Source: Betaproteobacteria bacterium (GTDB lineage Bacteria; Pseudomonadota; Gammaproteobacteria; Burkholderiales; Burkholderiaceae_C). From it: 64,000 nucleotides of DNA. How positions within the stretch are numbered: position 1 is the first letter of the stretch; each line of letters begins with the position of its first letter. The stretch lies in NCBI GenBank assembly GCA_947453725.1, contig CANGHH010000019.1:23599-87598 (forward strand). The letters are read 5' to 3'. This document shows positions 41,483 through 49,342 of the stretch, one piece after another. Under the pieces are notes generated by a model that worked only from the letters and a program-made list of their open reading frames with translations, was not told where the DNA came from and ran no database searches. A program made the translations under genes and the position numbers.

Positions 41483-41992
41483 ATGCCTCAGACTTCGCCC
41501 GAGAAGGCTCAGCCGGTCCCGCTGGACCCGTTGGACGTGGCCCTGCTGGACCTGCTGCAGTACGACGCATCACTGCCGATGCGCACCCTGGCCGACAAGG
41601 TCGGTACATCGCCCGCCACCTGCCAGCGCCGCATCGCGCAGTTGCGCGAAAGCGGCGTGCTGCAGCGACAGGTGGCGATCGTCGACCGTCGACTCGTCGG
41701 ACGCCCGCTCACGGTGTTCGTCTCCGTGGAACTGGGGCAGCAAAACGCGGCCTTGCTGACCCAGTTCGAGCAGCGCATGGCAGCCGAGGAAGCGGTGATG
41801 GCCTGCTACGAGGTTTCCGGGGAGTTTGACTTCCTCCTGATCGTCAGCGCCGAGTCGATGGAGCAGTACCACGCCTTCACCCGAGAGGCCTTCTCCTCGA
41901 ACCACAACGTGCGCAACTTCAAGAGCATGTTCGCGATGAACTGTTCGAAGTTCGAGACCAAGGTGCCGCTGCGGGCAGCGGCTGCAGACTGA
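41483..41992 (+). CDS. Lrp/AsnC-family regulator
   Basis: Amino-acid-responsive DNA-binding protein of 169 residues. The helix-turn-helix LDLLQYDASLPMRTLADKVG, then TSPATCQRRI, lies near 22-55. The RAM ligand-binding domain follows (VSVELGQQNAALL to YEVSGEFDFLLIV). The ATG at 41483 has GAGAGG eight bases upstream; a start at 41381 would extend into the divergent promoter. It is transcribed away from the M20/ammonia-lyase operon across 116 bases, the normal arrangement for a local activator. The effector is probably an amino acid from that pathway, by inference. Confidence 0.9.
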   Translation: MPQTSPEKAQPVPLDPLDVALLDLLQYDASLPMRTLADKVGTSPATCQRRIAQLRESGVLQRQVAIVDRRLVGRPLTVFVSVELGQQNAALLTQFEQRMAAEEAVMACYEVSGEFDFLLIVSAESMEQYHAFTREAFSSNHNVRNFKSMFAMNCSKFETKVPLRAAAAD

Positions 41993-42047
41993 GGGCCTCT
42001 AGGAAGCGATCCCGAGGTCCGCTTGACCGAAGGGCGAATGGCGCCAG

Positions 42048-42128
42048 TGGGTCGGTTTCTGTCGCCCGCCCGGCAGGGGTGCATGGCCGCTTCGACCGCC
42101 AGCGGGCTTTCAGAAGTTCAAAGGAAAG
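42048..42128. repeat. Right-end sequence of island unit A
   Basis: 81 bases matching 49262-49342 (about 85% by eye), both directly abutting an xth 3' end. It includes the imperfect hairpin region TGTCGCCCGCCCGGCAGG. Read as the right terminus of the inserted unit. Confidence 0.8.
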
Positions 42129-42251
42129 TCAAAGGTCGAAGTCGTCATCGATGATCAGCGGCGCATGGTCGCTGAAGCGCTCCGCCAGATAGATCGACTC
42201 GCGCCGGGCCAGCGCCGCCAAGCCCGGCGTGGCCAGGTGGTCGTCGATGCG
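42129..42251 (-). pseudogene. xth 3'-end remnant B
   Basis: Second 123-bp orphan copy of the xth 3' end, encoding RIDDHLATPGLAALARRES through SDHAPLIIDDDFDL and a stop. It is almost identical to the intact xth end (three differences seen by eye) and closer to it than remnant A. It sits exactly between the right end of unit A and the left end of unit B. Confidence 0.88.
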
Positions 42252-42389
42252 ACAAAAAAGCCTGCAAATCTCCAGCCACTCGCAGCAGCGGCTGACAGGC
42301 AAGCCAAAGCCCAGGTCGATTCGTGACCGTCAGCAGACTGCGATAAAGCTGTCTCTGACACTCACGCCTCGGAGTGCCGCTCGCGGCCA
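42252..42389. repeat. Conserved left-end sequence of island unit B
   Basis: Matches 34660-34796 with scattered changes and one extra base. It ends at CGCGGCCA in both copies, beyond which the sequences diverge into unit-specific cargo. Confidence 0.85.
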
Positions 42390-42631
42390 CGGGTGTCGGC
42401 GACGGTCAGCGCCTGGCTTCAGGCACGCCTGCGTGCTTCGGGCGCCAGCAGCTGCACCTGCGCTATCCTGAACCGGAGGCCGTCAAGAGAATCGGCCGAC
42501 GCATGCCGCTGGCCACTTTGCGGCGACAGCCTCCAGCTGTCGTGGGCAGGTCGATGGCTCCGACCGCGATGTTCAGAAGCATCCGTGCGGCTTAGACGCT
42601 GCCCTACAGTCCTGAGAAAACGGAGACAGAC
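42390..42631. other. Leader sequence of the LysR gene
   Basis: No gene called. The LysR frame is closed by a TAG at 42593. Between it and the first recognisable LysR codons there is no ATG, GTG or TTG. Confidence 0.5.
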
Positions 42632-43579
42632 ATCTTTTCGCTGCGCCAACTTCGATACTTTGCTCGTGTTGTCGAATGCGGAAGCTTCACCAAGGCGGCC
42701 GAACAACTGCATGTTGCGCAACCCGCGCTGGGTGCGCAGATCCGCCAGCTCGAGTCCATCCTCGGGGCGGCGCTGCTCGAAAGGCATTCAAGGGGTGTCT
42801 CGGTCACCACGGCCGGACAGCTGCTCTACGAGCGCGCGACTGAAATATTGGAACTGGTGGAGAAGACCGAGCAGGAAATCACCGAACTGAATGAGCGCGT
42901 GCCCGAGCAAGTTCTGAATGTCGGCGCATCGCCGAGCATCATTCGCCTGGCGGCGTCGCACCTGCTCGCCACAGCAAGAACCCTCATGCCGCGAGTCAGG
43001 CTGAACCTCATTGAGGAAACCAGCCTGATACTTCTGGATGCACTTCGGCGCCAGGAACTCGACGTGTTGCTCGCCCACGATGTGCCCGAAGGCCCTGGCT
43101 ACGTGACGACGCCCATGTTGCGCGAGCAACTGCTGTTCGTGACGCCCAGGGATGTCAGCCACGCCGTCCACGCCCCCAGCGACATCACCGAAGTCATTTC
43201 GCTGCGCAAGGTGCTCGAGCGCGAACTCATACTGCCGCTGCGCCAGGACGGCATCCGGCTGCTGATCGAGCAATCGGCGCGTCCGCTGAAGCTCAAGCCG
43301 CGCATCGCGCTGCAGGTGCAGTCGCCCCAGGCGCTCAAGATCCTGATCGTGTCGCAGTCCATGGCCGGCGTCCTGCCCTACGGGCTGGCCGCGGCGGAGC
43401 TGCAAACCGGCAACCTCAGCGCCCGCAAGATCGTCGATCCGGAGCTGTGCAGAACGATGTGCATCGTTCGTGGCGCCAAACGCCTGAGCGAGGATGAAGA
43501 AGCGAAGCTCGCCACCCTGATCGAGTCGGTGACGGCATTCCTGCGAGCGCGCCTGGGCCCCCTGTCCAGGCCGCTCTAG
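42632..43579 (+). CDS. LysR-family regulator with a non-canonical start
   Basis: LysR-type regulator of about 315 residues. The winged helix is complete: FSLRQLRYFARVVECGSFTK, then AAEQLHVAQPALGAQIRQLE. The effector domain contains LNVGASPSIIRLAASHLL and EELD-type substrate-pocket segments. In frame, the only codons between the stop at 42593 and the first domain residue include no ATG, GTG or TTG. ATC at 42632, six bases after CGGAG, stands exactly where family members have their Met. An ATC start, a sequencing error or an ATG-to-ATC mutation are the options. It is convergent with the oxygenase operon it may control. Confidence 0.75.
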   Translation: MFSLRQLRYFARVVECGSFTKAAEQLHVAQPALGAQIRQLESILGAALLERHSRGVSVTTAGQLLYERATEILELVEKTEQEITELNERVPEQVLNVGASPSIIRLAASHLLATARTLMPRVRLNLIEETSLILLDALRRQELDVLLAHDVPEGPGYVTTPMLREQLLFVTPRDVSHAVHAPSDITEVISLRKVLERELILPLRQDGIRLLIEQSARPLKLKPRIALQVQSPQALKILIVSQSMAGVLPYGLAAAELQTGNLSARKIVDPELCRTMCIVRGAKRLSEDEEAKLATLIESVTAFLRARLGPLSRPL

Positions 43580-43591
43580 GCGGGTTCAACA

Positions 43592-43607
43592 GGCGAGGCC
43601 CCTCGCC
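43592..43607. terminator. GC hairpin between convergent genes
   Basis: GGCGAGGCCCCTCGCC is a perfect palindrome in the 51-base gap between the LysR and solute-binding protein stops. There is no T-tract. Confidence 0.4.
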
Positions 43608-43630
43608 GGGCGGTGCGGTTCCCGCTGGTG

Positions 43631-44683
43631 TCAACGCTTCTTGATGAAGAGATCCTGGTATTCCTTTTGCCGCACGTCGTACCGGTCCATCGCAACCACA
43701 GGATCGATGAAGGCGATGGGCCGGCTCTTCTGCGCCGCGTCGAACCGGTTGCTGGTCGCGATGGCATGCTGCTTCGAGATGATGGCCTGGCCTTCGGTCA
43801 GGATGAAGTCGACGAAAAGGGCTGCTGAGGCTGGGTTCGGAGCCCGTTTCGCGATGCCGATGCCCTGGAACTGGGCCACAGGCGCGCCAATGTCAAAGCG
43901 CTCGATCGGCGCACCGGTCTCCTTCAGCTGATCGACGTTCCAGCTGTACAGATTGATGGCCAGCGGCACCTCACCGGCAGCGACGAGCTTGCCCAGGAGT
44001 GAATGCCCCTTGCGCATGGAGACGGTGTTCTTGTCGACGATCTCACGGAAGGCCTTGAGACCGGGCTCGCGACCCAGATCCTCCAGAAGGGTTGCGAACC
44101 ACGCCGAGTCGTCCGCTTCGGCCCCGATCTGCCCTTTCCATTTGGGCGCCGCAAGCTCCGCCCAGGTTTTCGGCAGTTGGTCCTTCGAGATCATGTTTCG
44201 GTTGTAGCCCAGCACGAACATGTCGATCGAGATGCCAACCCACTCGTTGTGCGGCCGAACCGCCTGCGGCATCAGTTCTCGGACGTGGGGTGATGCCAGG
44301 GCCTGCAGGATCCCGGCACGATGAAGCGCTTCCATCTCCGGTGCGTTGTTCTCGACGATGTCGACGACGAAGCGCTTTCCCTGCACCTCGTTCGTCACGC
44401 GTTGCAGCACGGCTTCCGAACCGGCCCGCCAGATGTTGACCTTGATGCCGTACTTCTTGGTGAAAGCCGCGGCGATTTGCGGCATCGTCGGGTGCGCCAC
44501 GTAGATCGTGAACTCACCTTCCTTCTTCGCGGTCTCGAGCAAGCGGGCGGTGCGTTGCGGGTCCGGTCCGTTGCCCCCGTCTTCGGCCGAAGCCGCTTGC
44601 GCCCAGGCGCTGCCAGCGGCCAGCGTAAGGACCAGGAAAGAACAGATGCCGGCGAGGCTGCGTCTCTTGTCTGAGAAGTTCAT
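43631..44683 (-). CDS. Periplasmic solute-binding protein (Fe3+/AfuA-like fold), orphan
   Basis: Exported binding protein of 350 residues. The signal peptide is ICSFLVLTLAAGSAWAQ. The mature chain opens EFTIYVAHPTMPQIAAAFTK, KYGIKVNIWRAGSEAVLQRV, the layout of extracellular solute-binding family 1/AfuA proteins. DKNTVSMRKGHSLLGKLVAAGEVPLAI and the C-terminal KRAPNPASAALFVDFILTEG are further family blocks. No permease or ATPase gene accompanies it in the window. It trails the Rieske oxygenase operon by 99 bases, so its ligand may be the aromatic substrate or a metal. Both are inference. Confidence 0.85.
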   Translation of the reverse strand: MNFSDKRRSLAGICSFLVLTLAAGSAWAQAASAEDGGNGPDPQRTARLLETAKKEGEFTIYVAHPTMPQIAAAFTKKYGIKVNIWRAGSEAVLQRVTNEVQGKRFVVDIVENNAPEMEALHRAGILQALASPHVRELMPQAVRPHNEWVGISIDMFVLGYNRNMISKDQLPKTWAELAAPKWKGQIGAEADDSAWFATLLEDLGREPGLKAFREIVDKNTVSMRKGHSLLGKLVAAGEVPLAINLYSWNVDQLKETGAPIERFDIGAPVAQFQGIGIAKRAPNPASAALFVDFILTEGQAIISKQHAIATSNRFDAAQKSRPIAFIDPVVAMDRYDVRQKEYQDLFIKKR

Positions 44684-44782
44684 GACCAGGTCTCCTACGT
44701 TGTTCTTTTGGTGACTGACGATCTCCCACCGTCACTCTGCAGTGGAAGTGGATCGCTCGCGCCCCGGCCCCCGTGCGGGGCC

Positions 44783-46243
44783 CTATTTGTTGACGCTGAT
44801 GGCGTGGTAATCGATGTATTCGGCCATGCCGATCGGTGTGCGTGACCTTCCGATTCCGCTCTGCTTGACACCGCCAAAGGGCATGCGCTCGTCGCCGAGG
44901 GCTGTGCGGCGATGGCTGTTGACGAAGGTGATGCCGGCCTCGATCTGACGGGCCACTGCCAGGCCGCGCTGGGGATCGCGTGTCCACACGGACGATCCGA
45001 GTCCGAACTCGGTCCAATTGGCCATGGCCAGCACCTCTTCCACGCTGTCGTACAGCACGATCGGGATGACCGGCCCGAACTGTTCTCTGACGACGAGTAC
45101 GTGATCGGGCGGGATGTCAAAAGCCACCGTGGGTCGGATGTAGTAGCCGTTGCTCCATTGATCGGGTTCCAGCTGCGCGCCCAATTCAAGGACAACCCGC
45201 GCGCACGGCTTGGCGCTGGCGATGAGCTGGCTGACGAAATCGAACTGGTGCGCGTTGTTCACGGGTGCCAGCGTGGCTTGCGGATTCAAGCCGTGTCCGA
45301 TCCGGAACCGGTCAATCTGCGCGACCAGGGCGTCGAGCAGCCTGCCGGCCAGCGGTCGCGGCACATACACGCGCTTGATCGCGTAACAAACCTGGCCCGA
45401 TCGCGGAAAGATGCCCTTGACCATCTCGGCCGCGAGGGTCTCCGGTTCGGCGTCGTCCAGAACGATGGCTGGGTCGTTGCCACCGAGTTCGAGGTTCAGC
45501 CGCTTGACTGTTTCGGCCGCTGCCTGCATCACAGACCGGCCTGCCAGCGTTCCGCCGGTGAAGGAAATCTTGCGCACGAGTGGATGGCGAGCCAGAGCAG
45601 TACCAGTTCCTGCGTCGCCGTGCACGATGTTCAACACGCCCGCGGGCAGACACGACGCCAGCAGTCGCAGCGCCAGCGATGTGGCCAGGGGCGCACGCTC
45701 GGAGGGCTTCACGACGACGGTATTGCCTGTCAACAAAGCCGGCCCCACCTTGCCCATGGTGAGCCCGATAGGGGCATTCCAAGGCACGATCACCGCGATG
45801 ACGCCGTGCGGCACCTTGTGAATCTGGATCAGCGCTTCGTCGTCCTCGAACTCTTCATGGACGAGAAAGCCTTCTGCGAGCTTGGCGGCTTCGCGCAGTG
45901 ACCGGGCGCCATTGGCCACGTCCCGCCGGGTCTCGGCGAGCAGCATGCCCTGTTCGCGCACCAGGATCACCGACAAGGCCGCGGCACTTTGCTCGATCAG
46001 GTCGGCCGCCTTCCGGATGCCGGCAAGCCGGTCCGGCACGCTCTGCGCCTTCCAGTCCGCGAAAACGGCATGGGCCGCCCGCACCGCGGCATCGACGTCT
46101 GCAGCCGAGGCGGCCGAGACCCATCCCACCGTGTCCGTCAGGCGGCCAGGATCGCGGATCTGGAAGCGGTCGGAGGACACCACATCCTTGCCGCCGATCC
46201 ACATCGGCTGCTCGATGATCTGCATCGGGTCGATGTTCTGCAT
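44783..46243 (-). CDS. NAD(P)-dependent aldehyde dehydrogenase
   Basis: Aldehyde dehydrogenase of 486 residues. Blocks in order: IVPWNAPIGLTMGKVGPALL near 155-175, NTVVVKPSERAPL, the nucleotide loop FTGGTLAGRSVM, and catalytic Glu in LNLELGGNDPAIVL near 255. Catalytic Cys is in FPRSGQVCYAIKRV near 290, then EQFGPVIPIVLY near 385, and a C-terminal MPFGGVKQSGIGR. It resembles the benzaldehyde/vanillin dehydrogenase group more than betaine dehydrogenases, by overall feel only. It follows the SDR gene by one base and is probably cotranscribed with the upstream oxygenase, oxidising an aldehyde from the pathway. Confidence 0.92.
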   Translation of the reverse strand: MQNIDPMQIIEQPMWIGGKDVVSSDRFQIRDPGRLTDTVGWVSAASAADVDAAVRAAHAVFADWKAQSVPDRLAGIRKAADLIEQSAAALSVILVREQGMLLAETRRDVANGARSLREAAKLAEGFLVHEEFEDDEALIQIHKVPHGVIAVIVPWNAPIGLTMGKVGPALLTGNTVVVKPSERAPLATSLALRLLASCLPAGVLNIVHGDAGTGTALARHPLVRKISFTGGTLAGRSVMQAAAETVKRLNLELGGNDPAIVLDDAEPETLAAEMVKGIFPRSGQVCYAIKRVYVPRPLAGRLLDALVAQIDRFRIGHGLNPQATLAPVNNAHQFDFVSQLIASAKPCARVVLELGAQLEPDQWSNGYYIRPTVAFDIPPDHVLVVREQFGPVIPIVLYDSVEEVLAMANWTEFGLGSSVWTRDPQRGLAVARQIEAGITFVNSHRRTALGDERMPFGGVKQSGIGRSRTPIGMAEYIDYHAISVNK

Positions 46244-46244
46244 G

Positions 46245-47021
46245 TCAGTGCATCACAGCCCCGCCATCGACCACCATGACCTGGCCGGTCATGAAGTCGC
46301 TTTCGGCAGAGCAAAGGTAGACCAGGGTTCCGCAAAGATCAGCGGGCAGCACCTCGCGCTTGATCGCGCGCGTGCCGATGGTCGTGTTGATCTTGTCCGC
46401 TGACCAGTTCTTGCGCACGTTGTCACTGGTGACCAACCCTGGCGCGAGGGTGTTGACGCGTATGCCGTCGTCGCCCAGTTCACGCGCCAGGCTGCGCGTC
46501 ATCGCGACGATGGCGCCCTTCGAAGTGACGTAATGCAGGAACCCCACCTGACCCTTGAACACCGTGGCCGAAGCGACGTTGACGATCTTTCCGTACTGTT
46601 GGGTCCGCATGCCCGGGACCACGGCCTTGATGCATTCGAAAGCGCCACGGACATTCACCGCCATCATGCGGTCCCATTCTTCCGAGCCGATCTGCTCGAA
46701 GGGCTTGCGGGTGATGTTGCCAAACAGCGCGGCGTTGTTCACCAGGATGTCGATCTTGCCGAACCGGGTCAGCGCGGCATCGACCATGGCCGCTACCGAC
46801 TCTGCCCGGGTCACGTCGCATTGCACCCCCAAGGCGCGCGGCGACTCGCTGTTGATTTCAGCGACCACCGCAGCGGTGTCCAACAAGTCGGCCACCACGA
46901 CCGACCCCCCCTGCGCGACGATGGCCCGCGCGTACTCGGCGCCGATGCCCTGCGCCGCCCCGGTCACCACGGCGACCTTCCCGTCCAATCTGCCCTTTTC
47001 CATGGCGAAGGCCTCCGTCAT
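46245..47021 (-). CDS. Short-chain dehydrogenase/reductase
   Basis: Classical SDR of 258 residues. The cofactor motif is VVTGAAQGIGAEYAR (TGxxxGIG) near 19-33. ILVNNAALFG is near 92. Catalytic Ser is in VASATVFKG and the YxxxK pair is in YVTSKGAIVAMTRSLA near 163-167. IRVNTLAPGLV and the C-terminal FMTGQVMVVDGGAVM are also present. The acidic residue after the second strand (VVVADLLD) favours NAD. The start overlaps the oxygenase stop (ATGA). A Met six residues later (46-47 kb boundary, 47003) is an alternative start. Likely oxidises an alcohol intermediate. Confidence 0.92.
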   Translation of the reverse strand: MTEAFAMEKGRLDGKVAVVTGAAQGIGAEYARAIVAQGGSVVVADLLDTAAVVAEINSESPRALGVQCDVTRAESVAAMVDAALTRFGKIDILVNNAALFGNITRKPFEQIGSEEWDRMMAVNVRGAFECIKAVVPGMRTQQYGKIVNVASATVFKGQVGFLHYVTSKGAIVAMTRSLARELGDDGIRVNTLAPGLVTSDNVRKNWSADKINTTIGTRAIKREVLPADLCGTLVYLCSAESDFMTGQVMVVDGGAVMH

Positions 47022-48076
47022 TGCTGGATGGTTGGTTCGGACAGGCGCTCTTCCTTCGACGCCTGCTCCTTCTGGATTCGCTCCTTGAGGGCGCGGATCA
47101 TCTGCACCCGAGCGACATCCGTGTTGATGTCGATGAGCCTGCTGGCGTCGAAGTTCTCCAGCCGAAGCTGTTGCTGCTCGAGCATGTGGGCGTCCTCCTT
47201 GAACACGTCGCTGGTCGAAGCCCAGGTGCGTGGCGTACCGGGCGCCTCGAAGCGGGCGTAGCCGTCCGCCTTGTTGAAGAAGTAGAAGCAGGACTTTTCC
47301 GTCTCGGGCGTGATGGCGTGCAGCGTGCGCACGAGGTGTGCACCTTCACGCACACCTTTGTCGTAGTCGCCCGCATTCACGCCACCGCTGAATTGCTGGA
47401 TCACGCTGGGCGCCAGGTACTCGAAATCGGACCAGCGATCGACCTTCTGCCCTGTGGGGTAGCGCTTGCGCCAATTGGCGGGGGCGTCGGCGTTGCGCAT
47501 GACCCGCAGGAACTTGACGCCCCGCTCGGTCCGGCTGACGTCCATCGACGCGTTCGCGCTGTCGCTTTCCGAACTGCCGATGCTCGACTTGTGCAGGTAG
47601 GACAGATGCGACAGGTCCATCAGATTTTCGAGCACCATGACGTAGCTGGCGCGGAGGTGGAGCATGTCGTTGGCCCGCGGCCAAGCGACGGGGTCATCGG
47701 GCGGATAGTCCGCGATGCCGGCCGCGTCTGCCGCCTGCGGGTCCCCCATCCAGATCCACACGTAGTCCCCCTTCTGCTGGACGGGGTAGCTCTTCACCTT
47801 GGCATTGCGCGGAATCTTGGTCTGACCGGGAATGTGGGAACAGGATCCATCCCGTTCGAACATCATCCCGTGGTAGCCGCACTGAATGCCCGTCTCGGTC
47901 GCACAACCCAAGGACAGCGGCGCGCCCCGATGGCAGCACCGATCCTCCAACGCGCAGACTTCGCCGCGGCCGTTGAAGAAGACAACGACAGGCTCATTCA
48001 TGATGGTTCGAGCGACCAGCTTGTCTGCCACCTCGGCCTTCGTGGCCGCCACGTACCAGGCATTTCTAAGAAACAT
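47018..48076 (-). CDS. Rieske non-heme iron oxygenase, vanillate O-demethylase (VanA)-like
   Basis: Oxygenase component of 352 residues. The Rieske [2Fe-2S] ligands are C47-x-H49 in DRCCHRGAPLSLGC and C66-x2-H69 in QCGYHGMMF. The mononuclear iron site is ENLMDLSHLSYLHKSSIG near 150-167. This layout and the N-terminal MFLRNAWYVAATKAEV match VanA/dicamba-monooxygenase-type demethylases (phthalate family). With the neighbouring reductase it should oxidise an aromatic substrate, perhaps removing an O-methyl group. The actual substrate is unknown. The C-terminal 40 residues are unusually Arg/Glu-rich. Confidence 0.92.
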   Translation of the reverse strand: MFLRNAWYVAATKAEVADKLVARTIMNEPVVVFFNGRGEVCALEDRCCHRGAPLSLGCATETGIQCGYHGMMFERDGSCSHIPGQTKIPRNAKVKSYPVQQKGDYVWIWMGDPQAADAAGIADYPPDDPVAWPRANDMLHLRASYVMVLENLMDLSHLSYLHKSSIGSSESDSANASMDVSRTERGVKFLRVMRNADAPANWRKRYPTGQKVDRWSDFEYLAPSVIQQFSGGVNAGDYDKGVREGAHLVRTLHAITPETEKSCFYFFNKADGYARFEAPGTPRTWASTSDVFKEDAHMLEQQQLRLENFDASRLIDINTDVARVQMIRALKERIQKEQASKEERLSEPTIQQ

Positions 48077-48143
48077 GAACGTTCTCCATTTCCATCGCGC
48101 TCGTTGGGGTCATGGCCGGTGTCGAAGTCCGGGCCTGAGAATT

Positions 48144-49100
48144 TCAGATGTCGAGCACCAGGGTGCTGGACCGTGAGCGTGAGCAGCAGACCGCCATCTT
48201 CTGGTTCTGCTCGCGCTCCTCATCGGTCAGGAAGCTGTCGCGGTGCTCCGGAATGCCTTCGAGCACGGACGTGATGCACGTCCCGCAGATGCCCGCTTCG
48301 CAAGACAGGGGCACATCGATGCCGGCGTCGAGCAGGGCATCGGCAATGGTCTGCTCCGGTCCGATGTCGATCGACTTGTTGCTGCGGTTCGCGACGACCC
48401 TGAACGCTGCGCCCGTGCGTGGCGTGCTCGTGGCGAAGACTTCAAGATGGATGTGGGCGTCGTTCCATCCCTTTTCCCTGGCCGTCGCCACCACGCTTGC
48501 AATCAGCCTTTGCGGGCCGCAAACATAGAGATGTGTGCCGTCCTCGGGTGGCGGAATGACCGACGAGGCGCTGAACCCGATCCCGCCCTGCGCATCGCGG
48601 CTGTAAAGCCTGAAGCGCGACAGCCCGCAACAGTCGATGAGTTCGTTCACGAATGCGGCGCGGCTTTTCGAGCGCGTGACGTAATGGAACTCGAAGGACA
48701 GGCCTGAATCGCGCAAGGACATCGCCATGGCCAGCAAGGGGGTGACGCCGATTCCGCCGGCAATGAGCACCGAGTGCGCAGCACCCTCAACCAAGGGGAA
48801 TGCGTTGCGCGGCATGCCGATCTTGACGGTCGAGCCTTCGAGCAGCGATTCGTGCACCTCTCGAGACCCACCACGCCCCGCAGCGTCCAGCAGTATCGCG
48901 AGCCGATACCGATTCGTGCTCTTGGGGTCGCCGCACAGCGAATACTGCCGGATCGCGCCTGAGACCAAGTGGATGTCGATATGCGCGCCGGGCTGGAACG
49001 CCGGTAGCGCGGGCGACGAAAGCGGCGTCAGCTCAAGGCAGATGATGTCTTCAGCAACCCGGTACCGGTGAGCGACTCGGACATCGATGGTCTCCGGCAT
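48144..49100 (-). CDS. VanB-like oxygenase reductase (FMN/NAD/[2Fe-2S])
   Basis: Electron-transfer partner of the Rieske oxygenase, 318 residues. A flavin-binding barrel has PGAHIDIHLVSGAIRQYSLC near 37-56. An NAD domain has LIAGGIGVTPLLAMAMSL near 113-130 and LYVCGPQRLI near 195. A C-terminal plant-type ferredoxin has the ligand pattern CEAGICGTC near 272-280, with the fourth Cys among the last residues (VCCSRSRSS). This domain order is that of class IA phthalate/vanillate reductases. It is the first gene of the operon, with the oxygenase 67 bases downstream. Confidence 0.92.
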   Translation of the reverse strand: MPETIDVRVAHRYRVAEDIICLELTPLSSPALPAFQPGAHIDIHLVSGAIRQYSLCGDPKSTNRYRLAILLDAAGRGGSREVHESLLEGSTVKIGMPRNAFPLVEGAAHSVLIAGGIGVTPLLAMAMSLRDSGLSFEFHYVTRSKSRAAFVNELIDCCGLSRFRLYSRDAQGGIGFSASSVIPPPEDGTHLYVCGPQRLIASVVATAREKGWNDAHIHLEVFATSTPRTGAAFRVVANRSNKSIDIGPEQTIADALLDAGIDVPLSCEAGICGTCITSVLEGIPEHRDSFLTDEEREQNQKMAVCCSRSRSSTLVLDI

Positions 49101-49261
49101 GGGCTCTGCGTTGAATACTCGTTGAAGGCTGCTTGCATGCTAGGAGTGGCGCTGGCCCTCTGTCCAGACGCGTTTCTTTGCAGCTGCCATGAGTTTTTCG
49201 CCTGGCCCTCACCGCAGATCGACCGCCCAACGGGTGAGTTCATGGCAGCGTATGTCGCTGA

Positions 49262-49342
49262 TGGGTCAGTTCCTGTCGCCCGCCCGGCAGGGGTGCATGA
49301 CCGGTTCGACCGCCAGCGAGCGTTCAGAAGTTCAGGGAGAGG
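49262..49342. repeat. Right-end sequence of island unit B
   Basis: Counterpart of 42048-42128, here directly abutting the stop codon of the intact xth gene. It marks the present island/xth junction. Confidence 0.8.
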
